Shown: positions 48,566-56,884 of the stretch, piece after piece
Position numbering within the stretch: the first letter of the stretch is position 1
How the letters are laid out: every line of letters begins with the position of its first letter
From: Roseomonas aerilata DSM 19363
GTDB lineage: Bacteria > Pseudomonadota > Alphaproteobacteria > Acetobacterales > Acetobacteraceae
Direction of reading: 5' to 3'
Length of the DNA stretch: 64,000 bases
Assembly (NCBI RefSeq): GCF_000711725.1
Contig: NZ_JONP01000004.1
Span: forward strand, 229,700-293,699
Notes under the pieces: model-generated
Told to the model about the DNA's origin: nothing
The model's input: only the letters and a program-made list of their open reading frames with translations
Databases searched by the model: none
Program-made: the position numbers and the translations under genes

Positions 48566-48570
48566 GGTTA

Positions 48571-48663
48571 CGGCCGCCGCGTCCCCGCGTTCCCGATCCA
48601 TCCCGCACGCCGCATGACGCGCCGGGGACGGCTAGATGGGGAACCGGTGGAGCGCGGCGGCCG
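48571..48663. repeat. Nested inverted repeats between convergent fliP and speE
   Basis: An 11-base perfect inverted repeat (CGGCCGCCGCG at 48571 and CGCGGCGGCCG at 48653) encloses an 8-base one (CGTCCCCG at 48580, CGGGGACG at 48623). The whole 93-base gap can fold. No T-run follows on either side, so a simple terminator is not certain. Confidence 0.4.
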
Positions 48664-48681
48664 AAAGGCACAGCCCCTGGC

Positions 48682-49557
48682 TCAGACCTTCTGAGGCAGG
48701 TGCTTCGCGATGTAGGGCGGCAGGTTGAAAGCGCCCGCGTGGATTTCCGGCGTCCAGTAGCCGGTCGTGCCGAGGATGCCGGCCGATTCTGCGCGACGCC
48801 GGATTTCTTCCGGGGCGATCGCGCGCATGGAGGCGTCCTTCGCGGCCCAGCCAAGGGTCATCAGGCCGCCGACATAGGTGGGCACCGCCGCGACATAGGC
48901 GTGGATGTCCGGAAAGGACTTCGCGCGGCGGAGCGAGGTTTCGGCGAGTTCCTCGGCCTGCATGGCGGGGACGCCGCACTGGTTCACGACGAGGCCGCGA
49001 TCCGTCAGGAGGCGGGCGGTGTTCGCGTAGAATTCGTCGGTGAAGAGGGCCTCGCCGACGCCGACGGGGTCGGTGCTGTCCACGATGACGACGTCGAAGG
49101 AGCCGGCCTCGGTGCGGCGGACGTAGTCGATGCCGTCGGCCACCAGCACTTCCGCGCGCGGGTCGTTCCAGGCGTCGCCGGCGATGTTCGGCAGGAACTC
49201 CTTAGCGAGGCGGATGACCTCGCCGTCGATCTCCACCATCACCGCGCGCTCAACGTTGCGGTGCTGGAGGACGCGGCGGAGGACGCCGCCGTCGCCGGCA
49301 CCGATGATGAGGACGCGCTTCGCCTCGCCATGGGCGAGGAGCGGGACGTGCGTCAGCATCTCCTGATAGACGAACTCATCCATCTCGGTGATCTGCACGG
49401 CGCCGTCGAGCAGCATGACGCGGCCATGCGTCTCTGACTCGAAGATCAGGATGTCCTGGAATTCCGAGCGGGTGCGGGCGAGCTCCCGCACGACGCGGAA
49501 GCGCTGGCCCCAGCCGGCATAGAGGGTTTCGTTCACCCAGATGTCGGTGGTCATCAT
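48682..49557 (-). CDS. speE: Spermidine synthase (polyamine aminopropyltransferase)
   Basis: A 291-residue enzyme that transfers the aminopropyl group of decarboxylated SAM to putrescine. FQDILIFESETHGRVMLLDG, QITEMDEFVYQEMLTHVPLL, the SAM-binding VLIIGAGDGGVLRRVLQH, MVEIDGEVIRLAKEFLP and the catalytic VVIVDSTDPVGVGEALF are all present. It follows speD on the same strand with a 70-base gap that contains a terminator-like palindrome. Both lie inside the motility locus. Confidence 0.96.
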   Translation of the reverse strand: MMTTDIWVNETLYAGWGQRFRVVRELARTRSEFQDILIFESETHGRVMLLDGAVQITEMDEFVYQEMLTHVPLLAHGEAKRVLIIGAGDGGVLRRVLQHRNVERAVMVEIDGEVIRLAKEFLPNIAGDAWNDPRAEVLVADGIDYVRRTEAGSFDVVIVDSTDPVGVGEALFTDEFYANTARLLTDRGLVVNQCGVPAMQAEELAETSLRRAKSFPDIHAYVAAVPTYVGGLMTLGWAAKDASMRAIAPEEIRRRAESAGILGTTGYWTPEIHAGAFNLPPYIAKHLPQKV

Positions 49558-49577
49558 GCTGCTCCGGACAAGAAGAA

Positions 49578-49601
49578 GGGGCGGACCCTAGGGTCCGCCC
49601 C
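49578..49601 (-). terminator. Terminator or attenuator between speD and speE
   Basis: A perfect 24-base palindrome (11-base arms GGGGCGGACCC / GGGTCCGCCCC around TA) followed on the minus strand by TTCTTCTTG. It lies 26 bases after speD and 20 bases before speE. Confidence 0.55.
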
Positions 49602-49627
49602 CGGTCAGGTCAGGTGAAGCTTCTGCT

Positions 49628-50074
49628 TCAGGCCTGCATGCCGCGGCGGTGCTCGGCGAGCTGCACGCGCTCCGGCAGGAAGCCGCGCTTGAGCACGGGG
49701 ATCGCCAGGTAAGGGTCGCAGGCGCCGCAGACGAAGATGTCGAGCGCGGCGTAGGACTTCTCGGGCCAGGTGTGGATCGACACGTGGCTCTCGGCGAGCA
49801 CGAGCACGCCGCTCACTCCGCCATTCGGCTGGAAGTGATGGAAATGGCCGTGCAGGATCGTCGCGCCCGTCTCGATGGCGGCGACGCGCAGGATCTCGTC
49901 GATATGCGCGGGGTCGTCGAGATTCGTCGCCCCCCACAGATCGATAATCAGGTGAGTCCCGGCGAAGCGGATGCCGTTCTTCTCGACGAAGTAGTCCTTC
50001 GTCTCTTCAGTGTGCAGGGCTTCGCTCGGGCTGAAATCCGAAACCATCCCCAGCGGAGCAGTAAGAGTGTCCAT
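49628..50074 (-). CDS. speD: S-adenosylmethionine decarboxylase proenzyme
   Basis: A 148-residue prokaryotic-type AdoMetDC. The ATG at 50072-50074 is used (a TTG five codons earlier is also in frame). The self-cleavage site is in LVLAESHVSIHTWPEKSYAA, where the Ser after Glu becomes the pyruvoyl cofactor. The His and Cys (FVCGAC) used in processing and catalysis follow. GTHLIIDLWGATNLDD near residue 40 is family-typical. It makes the aminopropyl donor used by SpeE. Confidence 0.96.
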   Translation of the reverse strand: MDTLTAPLGMVSDFSPSEALHTEETKDYFVEKNGIRFAGTHLIIDLWGATNLDDPAHIDEILRVAAIETGATILHGHFHHFQPNGGVSGVLVLAESHVSIHTWPEKSYAALDIFVCGACDPYLAIPVLKRGFLPERVQLAEHRRGMQA

Positions 50075-50198
50075 CAGCGGGCCCCCCAATCCTCGACCGG
50101 CGATGACCAGGGCGATCGGGAATTCGATCAGGTCAACGGGGGGCGCATATGAGGCACCCCCTCCCCCAACGCAAGCGAAATTACGATTTTTCCCGCCG

Positions 50199-50222
50199 AA
50201 AAAAACGCGGCGCCCCCCCGCG
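50199..50222 (-). terminator. Rho-independent terminator after the large secreted protein gene
   Basis: On the minus strand CGCGG and CCGCG arms form a short stem around a GGGGGCG loop, followed at once by seven T. It lies 14 bases after the stop of the gene at 50236. Confidence 0.6.
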
Positions 50223-50235
50223 TTGGACGCGCAGC

Positions 50236-52971
50236 TCAGCGCGAAACAGCGGCTGCGATCCGGAAGGCCTCCAGCCCTGCGGAGATTCCCCGGAAAAGGT
50301 CCAGTTCGCGGGTGAGCCTCGGCAGGTCAGCGAGGCCTTGAACGGGATCGGTGGTGAGCAGGCGGAAGGCTTCGGCAAGCGGGCCGTTACCGAGGCGGGA
50401 GGCCCAATCGCCGCGCAGCGCGGTCAGGCGCGCGGTGTCGCGGGCCAGGGTGGCGAAGGCGGCGGCGCGCAGGATTTCGCGCGGCGTGGAGGCGTCGTCC
50501 GGATGAGTGGCGGCGAGAGCAGCTGCGGCGTCCGAGGCGCCGGACCAGTCCTGGCGCTCGGCCAGGAGGGCGGTCAGCGCGGGGAGGCCGGGCGTGCCGA
50601 GGGTGCGGAGGGTAGTGGCCGCGCCATCCGCATCGCCGAGGCGGGACTTGATGCGGGCGGCGAGGAGGCCGCGTGGCACGGTGCTCTCGGGGGTGGCGGG
50701 GGCGGATTCGAGGGCGGCGAGCGCGCCGGGAGCGTCGCCGGCGGCGAGGCGGAAGCCCGCGAGCTGCAGTGCGAGGGCGGGGCGCTGGGCGGGCGTGGCG
50801 CGCTCCCCGGCGCGCTGGGCGAGGGCGGCGGCACGGTCGGGAAGGTCCATCGCGGCGAGGCGTTCGGCGAGGCCGAGGAGGGCGTCGGTGCCGCGGGTGT
50901 CGCGCGGGAGGAGGGGTTCATTGGCCTCGAAAAGGGCGACGGCGACGGTCGGCTGCTCCCTCGTGAGCGCCTGGATGAGGGCGGCTTCCTGCACGGCTCG
51001 GAGGGCTTCGGCGCGGTCGGGGAAGGTTTCGCCGGTGTCGCGGAGAAGGTCGAGGGCGGCGCGGCTGTCGCCGGCGGCTTGCCGGAGGGCGGCGATTCGG
51101 AGGCGCGTGGCGAATTCCTCGCCGTCGCCGCGCCAGGCGAAGAGGGCGGATTCGAGGGCGGCGGCGGCGCCGGCATTGTCCAGCATGCCCGCGGCGAGGC
51201 GCAGCTCGGCGCTCCGGCGGAGGGCGCGGGCGCGGGCGAGGCGGTCCCTCCCCTCCCCTATCGCGGCGTAGAGCGCGAGGGCCTCGTCGCGGCGGCCCTC
51301 GGCCTCGGCGAGGCGGGCGCGGGCCAGGGCGAGGTCCGGTCGCTCGCCGGCGGCGCGGAGGAGACGGCGGGCGGAGGTGAGGTCGCCGCCCTCGATCAGG
51401 GTATCGGCGGCGAGCGGCAGGAGGCGGGCGCGGACGGGCTCGGGATAGGTGAGCATGAGGGGGAGTGTGGCGGCGAAGCCGGTGGCGGCGGGCTCGCCCT
51501 TCGCGGCGGCGAGGACGGCGCGCCAGAGGGTGAGCTCGTCGCTCGGCGGCAGGCTGGGCGAGAGGAGGTTCGCGGCCTCTGCGGGGCGGTTGGCCAGGAG
51601 GGCGGCGGCGCCGTGGACGAGAAGGGCGGCGGGGTCCGTCGAGGCGCGCGAATCCTCCTGGAAGGCGAGGCGCATCATGGACTGCGCTTCGTGCGCCATG
51701 CCGAGGGAGAGGAGGCCCTCGGCGGCGGCGCGGCGGATGGGCAGGCGGGCGAGCGGCGGGGTGGCGGCGAGGCTGGCGCTCTGCGCGCGCTGGCGCTCGT
51801 TGGCGGCCGCATTGTCGAGAGAGGTCAGATCCATCAGCCGCGACATGGCGGCGGCCTCGGCGGCGTCCGGCAGGGCGGCAACGCCCGCGACGCCGGAGAG
51901 GAGGAAGCGGTCGCCGGCGCGGCGGAGGGAGGCGGTGTCGGCGCGGGCGAGGGCCGCGACCCCGAGCTGCGTGGGGAGGAGGTCGAGCTGGGCGAGGCTG
52001 CGCGTGCCGCCCATGGCCTGGCCGGGCTCGCGCACCGTGCCGAGGAGGAGGGGCAGGCCGGTCTCGGGGTCGGGGATCGGGACGGGACGGCCGGGGGCGG
52101 CGACGCGCATGACCATCCGGGCGCCCTCGGGCTCGGCGAGGATGGAGCGCTCCCGCTCGGGGGTGGCGACGGGGGTGAGGAACCAGCGGGCGCCGTCACG
52201 GCGGGCTCGCAGCGAGGCCGGGGCGGCGAGCGGGAGGCGGAGGATGGTGGCCTCGGGGCGCGTCTCGACCTCGAGGGCGCCGAAGACGGGATCGTCGCGC
52301 AGGGGGGTGGCGTCGAAATCCTGCGGCTGGTCGAGGACGATCAGGAGGAGGTCGCCGCGGCGGAGGATAGCCAGGGCCGTCTCTGGGGCGAGTGGCAGCG
52401 CGAGGGCACGGCGGTCACCGTCTCCGATGAGGCGGAGGGGGGTGCCGCTGGGCGCGGGCGCCGGGGGCTCCGCGGGCGGCGGGAGCGGGGCGGTGGCGAC
52501 GGGTGTCACCGGGGCGGTGGTGGGCGCGGGCGGAGCGGGGGGAGCGGGGGCCGGGGCGGGGCTGGGCGGTGCGAGAGCCAAGGGCGTCGCGGGCTCGGGC
52601 GCCGGGGTGCCGCGACCGGCGCGCGGGGGCGGGCCGTCGAGAACCTCGAGCACGAGCCGGTTGCCGGCGCGCTGATGGCGGAGATGTGTGCCGGGGCGGG
52701 TGGTGAGCAGCAGGCCGTCCGCGTTCGCCTCGATCGCGCGGAGGTTGCGGGGCATGCGGCGGTTGGCGGGCATGTCCAGGGTGAGGTTGGGGCCGAGGCG
52801 CACGAAGGTGCCCCTCGGCCAGTTCTCCACGCGGTAGGGCGTGTCGGGCGCGGCGAGGTCCAGAACCACCCGGCTGTTGCCGGGCTGGTCGCTCAGCTGC
52901 ACCCCGACGCGCTCTGCCAGGGCGGGCGAGGCGAGGAGAAGCAGGGCGAGGCCGGTCGCCGCGAAACGCAT
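50236..52971 (-). CDS. Large secreted AMIN-like/TPR-like protein of the motility locus
   Basis: A 911-residue exported protein. A Sec signal (RFAATGLALLLLASPALA) is followed by a beta-rich region (about 20-110; VGVQLSDQPGNSRVVLDLAA, TFVRLGPNLTLDMPANRRMP) that resembles AMIN domains. A Pro/Ala-rich linker (about 115-175) leads to a second beta region and then, from about 350 to the end, a long Ala-Leu-rich helical array with TPR-like spacing (for example ALALYAAIGEGRDRLARARA). Its ATG overlaps the cheZ stop by one base, so it is in the cheY-cheZ operon. Its role is unknown; a periplasmic motor or cell-wall scaffold is possible. Confidence 0.75.
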   Translation of the reverse strand: MRFAATGLALLLLASPALAERVGVQLSDQPGNSRVVLDLAAPDTPYRVENWPRGTFVRLGPNLTLDMPANRRMPRNLRAIEANADGLLLTTRPGTHLRHQRAGNRLVLEVLDGPPPRAGRGTPAPEPATPLALAPPSPAPAPAPPAPPAPTTAPVTPVATAPLPPPAEPPAPAPSGTPLRLIGDGDRRALALPLAPETALAILRRGDLLLIVLDQPQDFDATPLRDDPVFGALEVETRPEATILRLPLAAPASLRARRDGARWFLTPVATPERERSILAEPEGARMVMRVAAPGRPVPIPDPETGLPLLLGTVREPGQAMGGTRSLAQLDLLPTQLGVAALARADTASLRRAGDRFLLSGVAGVAALPDAAEAAAMSRLMDLTSLDNAAANERQRAQSASLAATPPLARLPIRRAAAEGLLSLGMAHEAQSMMRLAFQEDSRASTDPAALLVHGAAALLANRPAEAANLLSPSLPPSDELTLWRAVLAAAKGEPAATGFAATLPLMLTYPEPVRARLLPLAADTLIEGGDLTSARRLLRAAGERPDLALARARLAEAEGRRDEALALYAAIGEGRDRLARARALRRSAELRLAAGMLDNAGAAAALESALFAWRGDGEEFATRLRIAALRQAAGDSRAALDLLRDTGETFPDRAEALRAVQEAALIQALTREQPTVAVALFEANEPLLPRDTRGTDALLGLAERLAAMDLPDRAAALAQRAGERATPAQRPALALQLAGFRLAAGDAPGALAALESAPATPESTVPRGLLAARIKSRLGDADGAATTLRTLGTPGLPALTALLAERQDWSGASDAAAALAATHPDDASTPREILRAAAFATLARDTARLTALRGDWASRLGNGPLAEAFRLLTTDPVQGLADLPRLTRELDLFRGISAGLEAFRIAAAVSR

Positions 52972-53525
52972 CAGTCGAAGCTCGCCAGCAGGGCGTCGAT
53001 CTCCGCCTGGGAGGAGGCGGCCGCGACCGGCTGCGGGCCGTTCGCCAGGCGCTCGCCCTCCGTCCGGGCTGGCGCAGTGCGGGCGGGGAGCGCGGCGGAG
53101 GGCGCGTAGCGGCCCGTGGTCTCGCGCACGCGCTGCTCGATCTGCTTCAGCGCGTTCACCACCTTGCCGATCCGCTGGCCGGTGATGTCCTGGAAGGCGC
53201 AGGCCTCGTAGATGCGGGTGACGCAGACGGCGATGGTGTCAGAGGCCTCCGGCGACACGTTCGCCTGGAGATTCTCGAGCGTCTCGCATACGTCGAGGAT
53301 CTCGTTGGCGGCGTTGGCGGTGCTCTTCACGACCTCGTCGAGCTCGTCGGTCGCGGCAGGGAGATGCGTGGCGTCCACGTTCTCCACGCGCATCGCCGCG
53401 ATCTCCTCCTTCGCATGGGCAACCATGCGGCCGAGAGCTTCAAGTTCCTGCAGGAGGGTGGCTTCGGTCTTGTTGAGGCCCGACATGACGTTCAGGGCGA
53501 TCTGGGCGCGGTCCACGTTAAGCAT
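52971..53525 (-). CDS. cheZ: Chemotaxis phosphatase CheZ
   Basis: A 184-residue CheZ. The central helical hairpin contains [20 protein letters not shown], with the catalytic Gln of the conserved FQDxTGQ motif. A Pro/Ala-rich linker follows. The C-terminal [14 protein letters not shown] is the CheY-P docking peptide and closely resembles the N-terminal peptide of FliM encoded nearby (NQAEIDSLLGFD). It dephosphorylates CheY-P. Its start overlaps the cheY end by 8 bases, so the pair is coupled. Confidence 0.93.
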   Translation of the reverse strand: MLNVDRAQIALNVMSGLNKTEATLLQELEALGRMVAHAKEEIAAMRVENVDATHLPAATDELDEVVKSTANAANEILDVCETLENLQANVSPEASDTIAVCVTRIYEACAFQDITGQRIGKVVNALKQIEQRVRETTGRYAPSAALPARTAPARTEGERLANGPQPVAAASSQAEIDALLASFD

Positions 53526-53898
53526 GGGCCATCACCTTCTCGATCTTCTCGCGCAGCGTCTCAGCGTTGAAGGGCTTGACGATGTAGTTGGAGACGCCGG
53601 CGGCGCGGGCGGCGACAACGTTCTCGGTCTTGCTCTCGGCGGTGATCATGATGAAGGGCAGCGACTTCAGGCGGGCATCGGCGCGCACCTCCTTCAGCAG
53701 GTCCAGGCCCGTCATCGGCTCCATGTTCCAGTCGGAGATGACGAGGCCGAAGTTGCCGGCGCGGAGCTTGGCGAGCGCCTCCTGGCCGTCGGTCGCCTCC
53801 TCGACGTTGTTGAAGTCGAGCTGCTTCAGCAGGTTCCTGATGATCCGCAGCATCGTCTTGTAGTCGTCGACGATGAGCACGTTGGTGTTCTTGTCCAT
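53518..53898 (-). CDS. cheY: Chemotaxis response regulator CheY
   Basis: A 126-residue single-domain receiver. The acidic pair is in LIVDDYKT, the phosphoacceptor in [13 protein letters not shown] (near 57), the switch Thr in FIMITAES and the Lys in [15 protein letters not shown] and the MTG loop are typical of CheY. It acts on FliM at the motor switch. Located directly upstream of cheZ, in an operon with motor genes fliL and fliM. Confidence 0.94.
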   Translation of the reverse strand: MDKNTNVLIVDDYKTMLRIIRNLLKQLDFNNVEEATDGQEALAKLRAGNFGLVISDWNMEPMTGLDLLKEVRADARLKSLPFIMITAESKTENVVAARAAGVSNYIVKPFNAETLREKIEKVMAHA

Positions 53899-53913
53899 GA
53901 CAAGGCTCTCCTT

Positions 53914-54576
53914 TCAGTCCGTCCGGTTTGTGGCAGCGCGGAGCCGGGCCAGCTCCGCGGTCAGGCTTCTTGCCCGATCGGGCCGCATGGCGCCGATCAC
54001 GGGAGCGGCCTTCGCCTCCCGCATGCGGTTCACGATCTGGAGGAGCACGGGCATCTCCAGTTCGTCGAAGACGGTGGCGGCGTCGCGGGGACGCATCGCC
54101 TCGTAGGTTTTCACCAGGCCGCGCCAGCCGGCCTCCTCACGCTCGCCGCGGCCGCGCTCCAGCGCTTCCAGGCGGGCCTGCAGAGCGGCCATTTCCTCGA
54201 GGCGCGCGGTGAGGCGGCGCTCGGCGGCGGCGAGGACGGATTCGCGGGCGGCGAAGGCGGCTTCCTTCGCCTCCAGCTCCGAGCGGCGCTCGCGCAGGCG
54301 GCCGAGGAGCGCGCGCTCGGCCTGGTCCACCGGGTCGGGCGGCGGGGGCTCGGGCGGCGGCGGGGCGGGAGCGCGGGCGGGCGCGGGGGCCGGCGGGGGC
54401 GAGGAAGCGGCGGCGGAGGAGACGATCGCCGCGCCGTTGGGGGCCGCGCTCAGCAGGGCCTGAGCCTTCACCAGCGCGAGGCCCGCGCAGGTCGCGAGGA
54501 TGAGGGGCATTAGGCGCGGCTTTGGGCGGGGGAGGCGCGCGGCGAGGCCGCGCTTCCCTGGGGTGGGGGCAGGCAT
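53914..54576 (-). CDS. MotE-like periplasmic motor protein (MgtE-N-like domain)
   Basis: A 220-residue protein. An N-terminal transmembrane helix (LMPLILATCAGLALVKAQAL) precedes a Pro-rich linker and a coiled coil (about 85-140, RLRERRSELEAKEAAFAARE). The C-terminal part GLVKTYEAMRPRDAATVFDE and LLQIVNRMREAKAAPVIGAM is the MgtE-N-like fold found in MotE and FliG-related proteins. MotE stabilises stator MotB/MotC in rhizobia. Its ATG overlaps the DUF6468 stop by one base. Confidence 0.8.
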   Translation of the reverse strand: MPAPTPGKRGLAARLPRPKPRLMPLILATCAGLALVKAQALLSAAPNGAAIVSSAAASSPPPAPAPARAPAPPPPEPPPPDPVDQAERALLGRLRERRSELEAKEAAFAARESVLAAAERRLTARLEEMAALQARLEALERGRGEREEAGWRGLVKTYEAMRPRDAATVFDELEMPVLLQIVNRMREAKAAPVIGAMRPDRARSLTAELARLRAATNRTD

Positions 54577-54992
54577 CAGCGAGCCTGCCTCAGCGCCTGG
54601 AGGAGGTCGCGCTCGGCCTGGCTGCGCGCGGGTTCCTCAGCGGGCGCGGCGCCGGGAGGGCCGGCGAGCGGGCGGGCGCGGCGGACGGCGCCTTCCAGGC
54701 GGTCGGCGAGGCCTTCGGCGCGCTCGATGAGGAAGCGGAGATCGTCGCGCAGGGCCTCGGCGGCGGCGGCCTGGCGGGCCTGCACCTCGAGCGAGGAACG
54801 CAGCGCGGCGAGGACGGACTGCGCGCCGCGGGCCGCTGTCTCGACACCCTCGGCGCCGTCGTTCAGGGCGGCGCGGTCGCGGCGGATGGCGGCGAGGCCG
54901 CGCTCGAGCCGCAGCGCGAAGGGGATGGCGGCGAGGAGGAGGACGAGCAGCGCGCCCTGCAGGATCCACTCGATGGTGCCCATGGCGTTCAT
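54576..54992 (-). CDS. DUF6468 protein, flagellar-cluster membrane coiled coil
   Basis: A 138-residue protein. One N-terminal membrane span (WILQGALLVLLLAAIPFALR) is followed by a continuous coiled coil (LAAIRRDRAALNDGAEGVET to LIERAEGLADRLEGAVRRAR). DUF6468 genes are found next to fliM in many alphaproteobacteria and their products are presumed motor accessory proteins. The ATG overlaps the fliM stop by 4 bases. No enzymatic motif. Confidence 0.78.
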   Translation of the reverse strand: MNAMGTIEWILQGALLVLLLAAIPFALRLERGLAAIRRDRAALNDGAEGVETAARGAQSVLAALRSSLEVQARQAAAAEALRDDLRFLIERAEGLADRLEGAVRRARPLAGPPGAAPAEEPARSQAERDLLQALRQAR

Positions 54993-56059
54993 GCCGGCTC
55001 CTCCGTTCCCATGCGCTTCAGCTCGCGCTCGATCTTGACGGCGAGGCGGTTCTCGCGGCGGCCGAGCATCGCCTCGAAGAGGGAGACCTCGCCGCAGCGG
55101 AGCACGACGGGGGCGCCAGGGCCGACGTTCAGCGTGATGCGGTCGCCGGGCTTGAGGTTGACGACGGCCGAGAGCGGGAGCGGCTGGTCGTCCAGCACGA
55201 CGTCGAGGGCGACGTCGGTGTGACGCAGCTCGTCGGCGAGGTGGTTCTCCCAGATGGAGTCGCGGCCGAACTTCTCGCCCATGAACTGCTGGAGGAGGAG
55301 TTCGCGCACGGGCTCGAGCGTGGCGTAGGGGAGGAGGAGCTCGACGCGGCCGCCCCGGTCCTCCATCTCGACGCGGAGCTTCACGAGGATGGCGGCGTTG
55401 GAGAGGCGCGAGATGGCGGCGAAGCGCGGGTTCACCTCCAGCCGCTCGAACTGGAACTCCACGGGGCAGAGGGGCTCGAAGGCGGCGGAGACGTCGCGGA
55501 GGATGACGCCGATGAGGCGCTCGACCAGCGTGCGCTCGATCGTCGTGTAGGGGCGGCCCTCGATGCGCATGGCGGCGGTGCCGCGGCGGCCTCCGAGCAG
55601 CACGTCCACCACGGAGTAGATCATCGCGGAGTCGACGACCATGAGGCCGTAGTTGTCCCACTCCTTCGCCTTGGTGACGGCGAGCATGGCGGGGAGCGGG
55701 ATGGAGTTGAGGTAGTCGCCGAAGCGGAGCGAGGTGATGCCGTCGATCGACACCTCGACGTTGTCGGAGGTGAAGTTGCGGAGCGTGGTGCTCATCAGGC
55801 GCACGAGACGGTCGAAGACGATCTCGAGCATCGGCAGGCGCTCGTAGGAGACGAGGCCGCTGCTGATGATGCGCTCGATGCCGGACTTCGCGCCCTCGGC
55901 GGGGCCGTCGTCGAAGCCGAGAAGGCTGTCGATCTCGGCCTGGTTGAGGACGCGGGCGGCGTCGGTGCCCGCGCCCGACGTGGCATCGGCGGCGTCGTCG
56001 CCCTCGTCGTCGAGGGAGGCGCCCCAGGCGGCGGCGAGATCGTCGTCTTCGGTGCTCAT
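54989..56059 (-). CDS. fliM: Flagellar motor switch protein FliM
   Basis: A 356-residue switch protein. The ATG at 56057-56059 opens an acidic segment and the CheY-P binding peptide LNQAEIDSLLGFD (about 38-50). The middle domain has the conserved IDGITSLRFGDYLNSIPLP (near 105) and GLMVVDSAMIYSVVDVLLGG. The C-terminal SpoA domain ends LNVGPGAPVVLRCGEVSLFE. It binds FliG and CheY and sets rotation direction. It starts 10 bases after the fliL stop. Confidence 0.95.
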   Translation of the reverse strand: MSTEDDDLAAAWGASLDDEGDDAADATSGAGTDAARVLNQAEIDSLLGFDDGPAEGAKSGIERIISSGLVSYERLPMLEIVFDRLVRLMSTTLRNFTSDNVEVSIDGITSLRFGDYLNSIPLPAMLAVTKAKEWDNYGLMVVDSAMIYSVVDVLLGGRRGTAAMRIEGRPYTTIERTLVERLIGVILRDVSAAFEPLCPVEFQFERLEVNPRFAAISRLSNAAILVKLRVEMEDRGGRVELLLPYATLEPVRELLLQQFMGEKFGRDSIWENHLADELRHTDVALDVVLDDQPLPLSAVVNLKPGDRITLNVGPGAPVVLRCGEVSLFEAMLGRRENRLAVKIERELKRMGTEEPA

Positions 56060-56069
56060 CGGCCCGCCC

Positions 56070-56660
56070 TCACTGCACGATGAGTTCGACGAAGAGGACG
56101 TCGAGCACCTTGCCCGGGCCGACGGCGACGGCGGCGCGGTTCCGCAGTTCTTCCCGCAGGCGGTAGGTGCCCTGGCTGCCGCGCAGCTCCTCCGGCCGCA
56201 TCTCCCGCAGGTAGGTCTGGAAGAGGTCGAGCAGGCGGGGCATGGCGGCGTTGGCGGCCGCCGTGTCGGCATCCGCGGCGAGTTCGAGCTTCGCGCGGAG
56301 GCGGATGAAGGTCGCGCGGCGGCCGGTGACGTTGAGGTTGGTCAGGACCTCCGGCATGTCGAGGAAGACGGTGCCGCGGCCGGCCTGCGCGTTGGTGGCG
56401 GGGGCGGCGCCGTGGCCACCTGCCGCTGGGGCGCCGTGGCCCGCTGCGGGCGCGCCGTGCGCGTCCGGCGCGGCGCCGTGCGCGGGGGCTTCCGCCCCGT
56501 GGTCGCCCGACTTGCCGAAGGGCAGGAGGCCGCTGAACCAGAGGCCCGCGCCCACGCCGCCGAGCAGCAGCGGGACGAGGGCGATGATGATGAGCTTCTT
56601 CTTGCCGCCCTTGACGGGGGCTGCCTCCCCCTCATCCGCCGTGATCGCCGCGCTGGACAT
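56070..56660 (-). CDS. fliL: Flagellar basal body-associated protein FliL
   Basis: A 196-residue protein. The ATG at 56658-56660 (MSSAAITADEGE) is used; upstream codons are intergenic. A basic patch (VKGGKKKLIII) leads to the membrane helix LIIIALVPLLLGGVGAGLWF. A His/Ala/Pro-rich linker with repeated GHGAPA units (about 62-95) connects to the FliL domain (VFLDMPEVLTNLNVTGRRAT, FQTYLREMRPEELRGSQGTY, GKVLDVLFVELIVQ). FliL rings surround the stator. First gene of the fliL-fliM-DUF6468-motE-cheY-cheZ run. Confidence 0.93.
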   Translation of the reverse strand: MSSAAITADEGEAAPVKGGKKKLIIIALVPLLLGGVGAGLWFSGLLPFGKSGDHGAEAPAHGAAPDAHGAPAAGHGAPAAGGHGAAPATNAQAGRGTVFLDMPEVLTNLNVTGRRATFIRLRAKLELAADADTAAANAAMPRLLDLFQTYLREMRPEELRGSQGTYRLREELRNRAAVAVGPGKVLDVLFVELIVQ

Positions 56661-56884
56661 CTTTGTCGGGTGCTTCCTGCCGTTCCGATGGGGTGATCCT
56701 GACGGGGTGCGGTTAACGGAGGGTTGCACCGGGTGCGAATGGCCGCATGACCGGCAGTTCTTGCCGGAGGGGCGGCAGGGAGGGCGGGCCGGGGCCTGAA
56801 AAGAGGTGGCACGCGGGTTGCGCCAACGGTTCCGAAACCTTGGCGGCGCATGGTGGCGCCCCTGACGCAGGAGGCGGACGGAAG

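Noticed and set aside
50149..53109. 986-residue plus-strand frame opposite the large secreted protein
   Set aside because: Gly/Ala/Arg-rich shadow of a GC-rich gene; the minus-strand frame has a signal peptide and operon overlap with cheZ.
56712..56726. CtrA-like site (TTAA-N7-TTGC) before flgF and fliL
   Set aside because: Second half-site deviates too much, and TTAA half-sites occur often in intergenic regions here.
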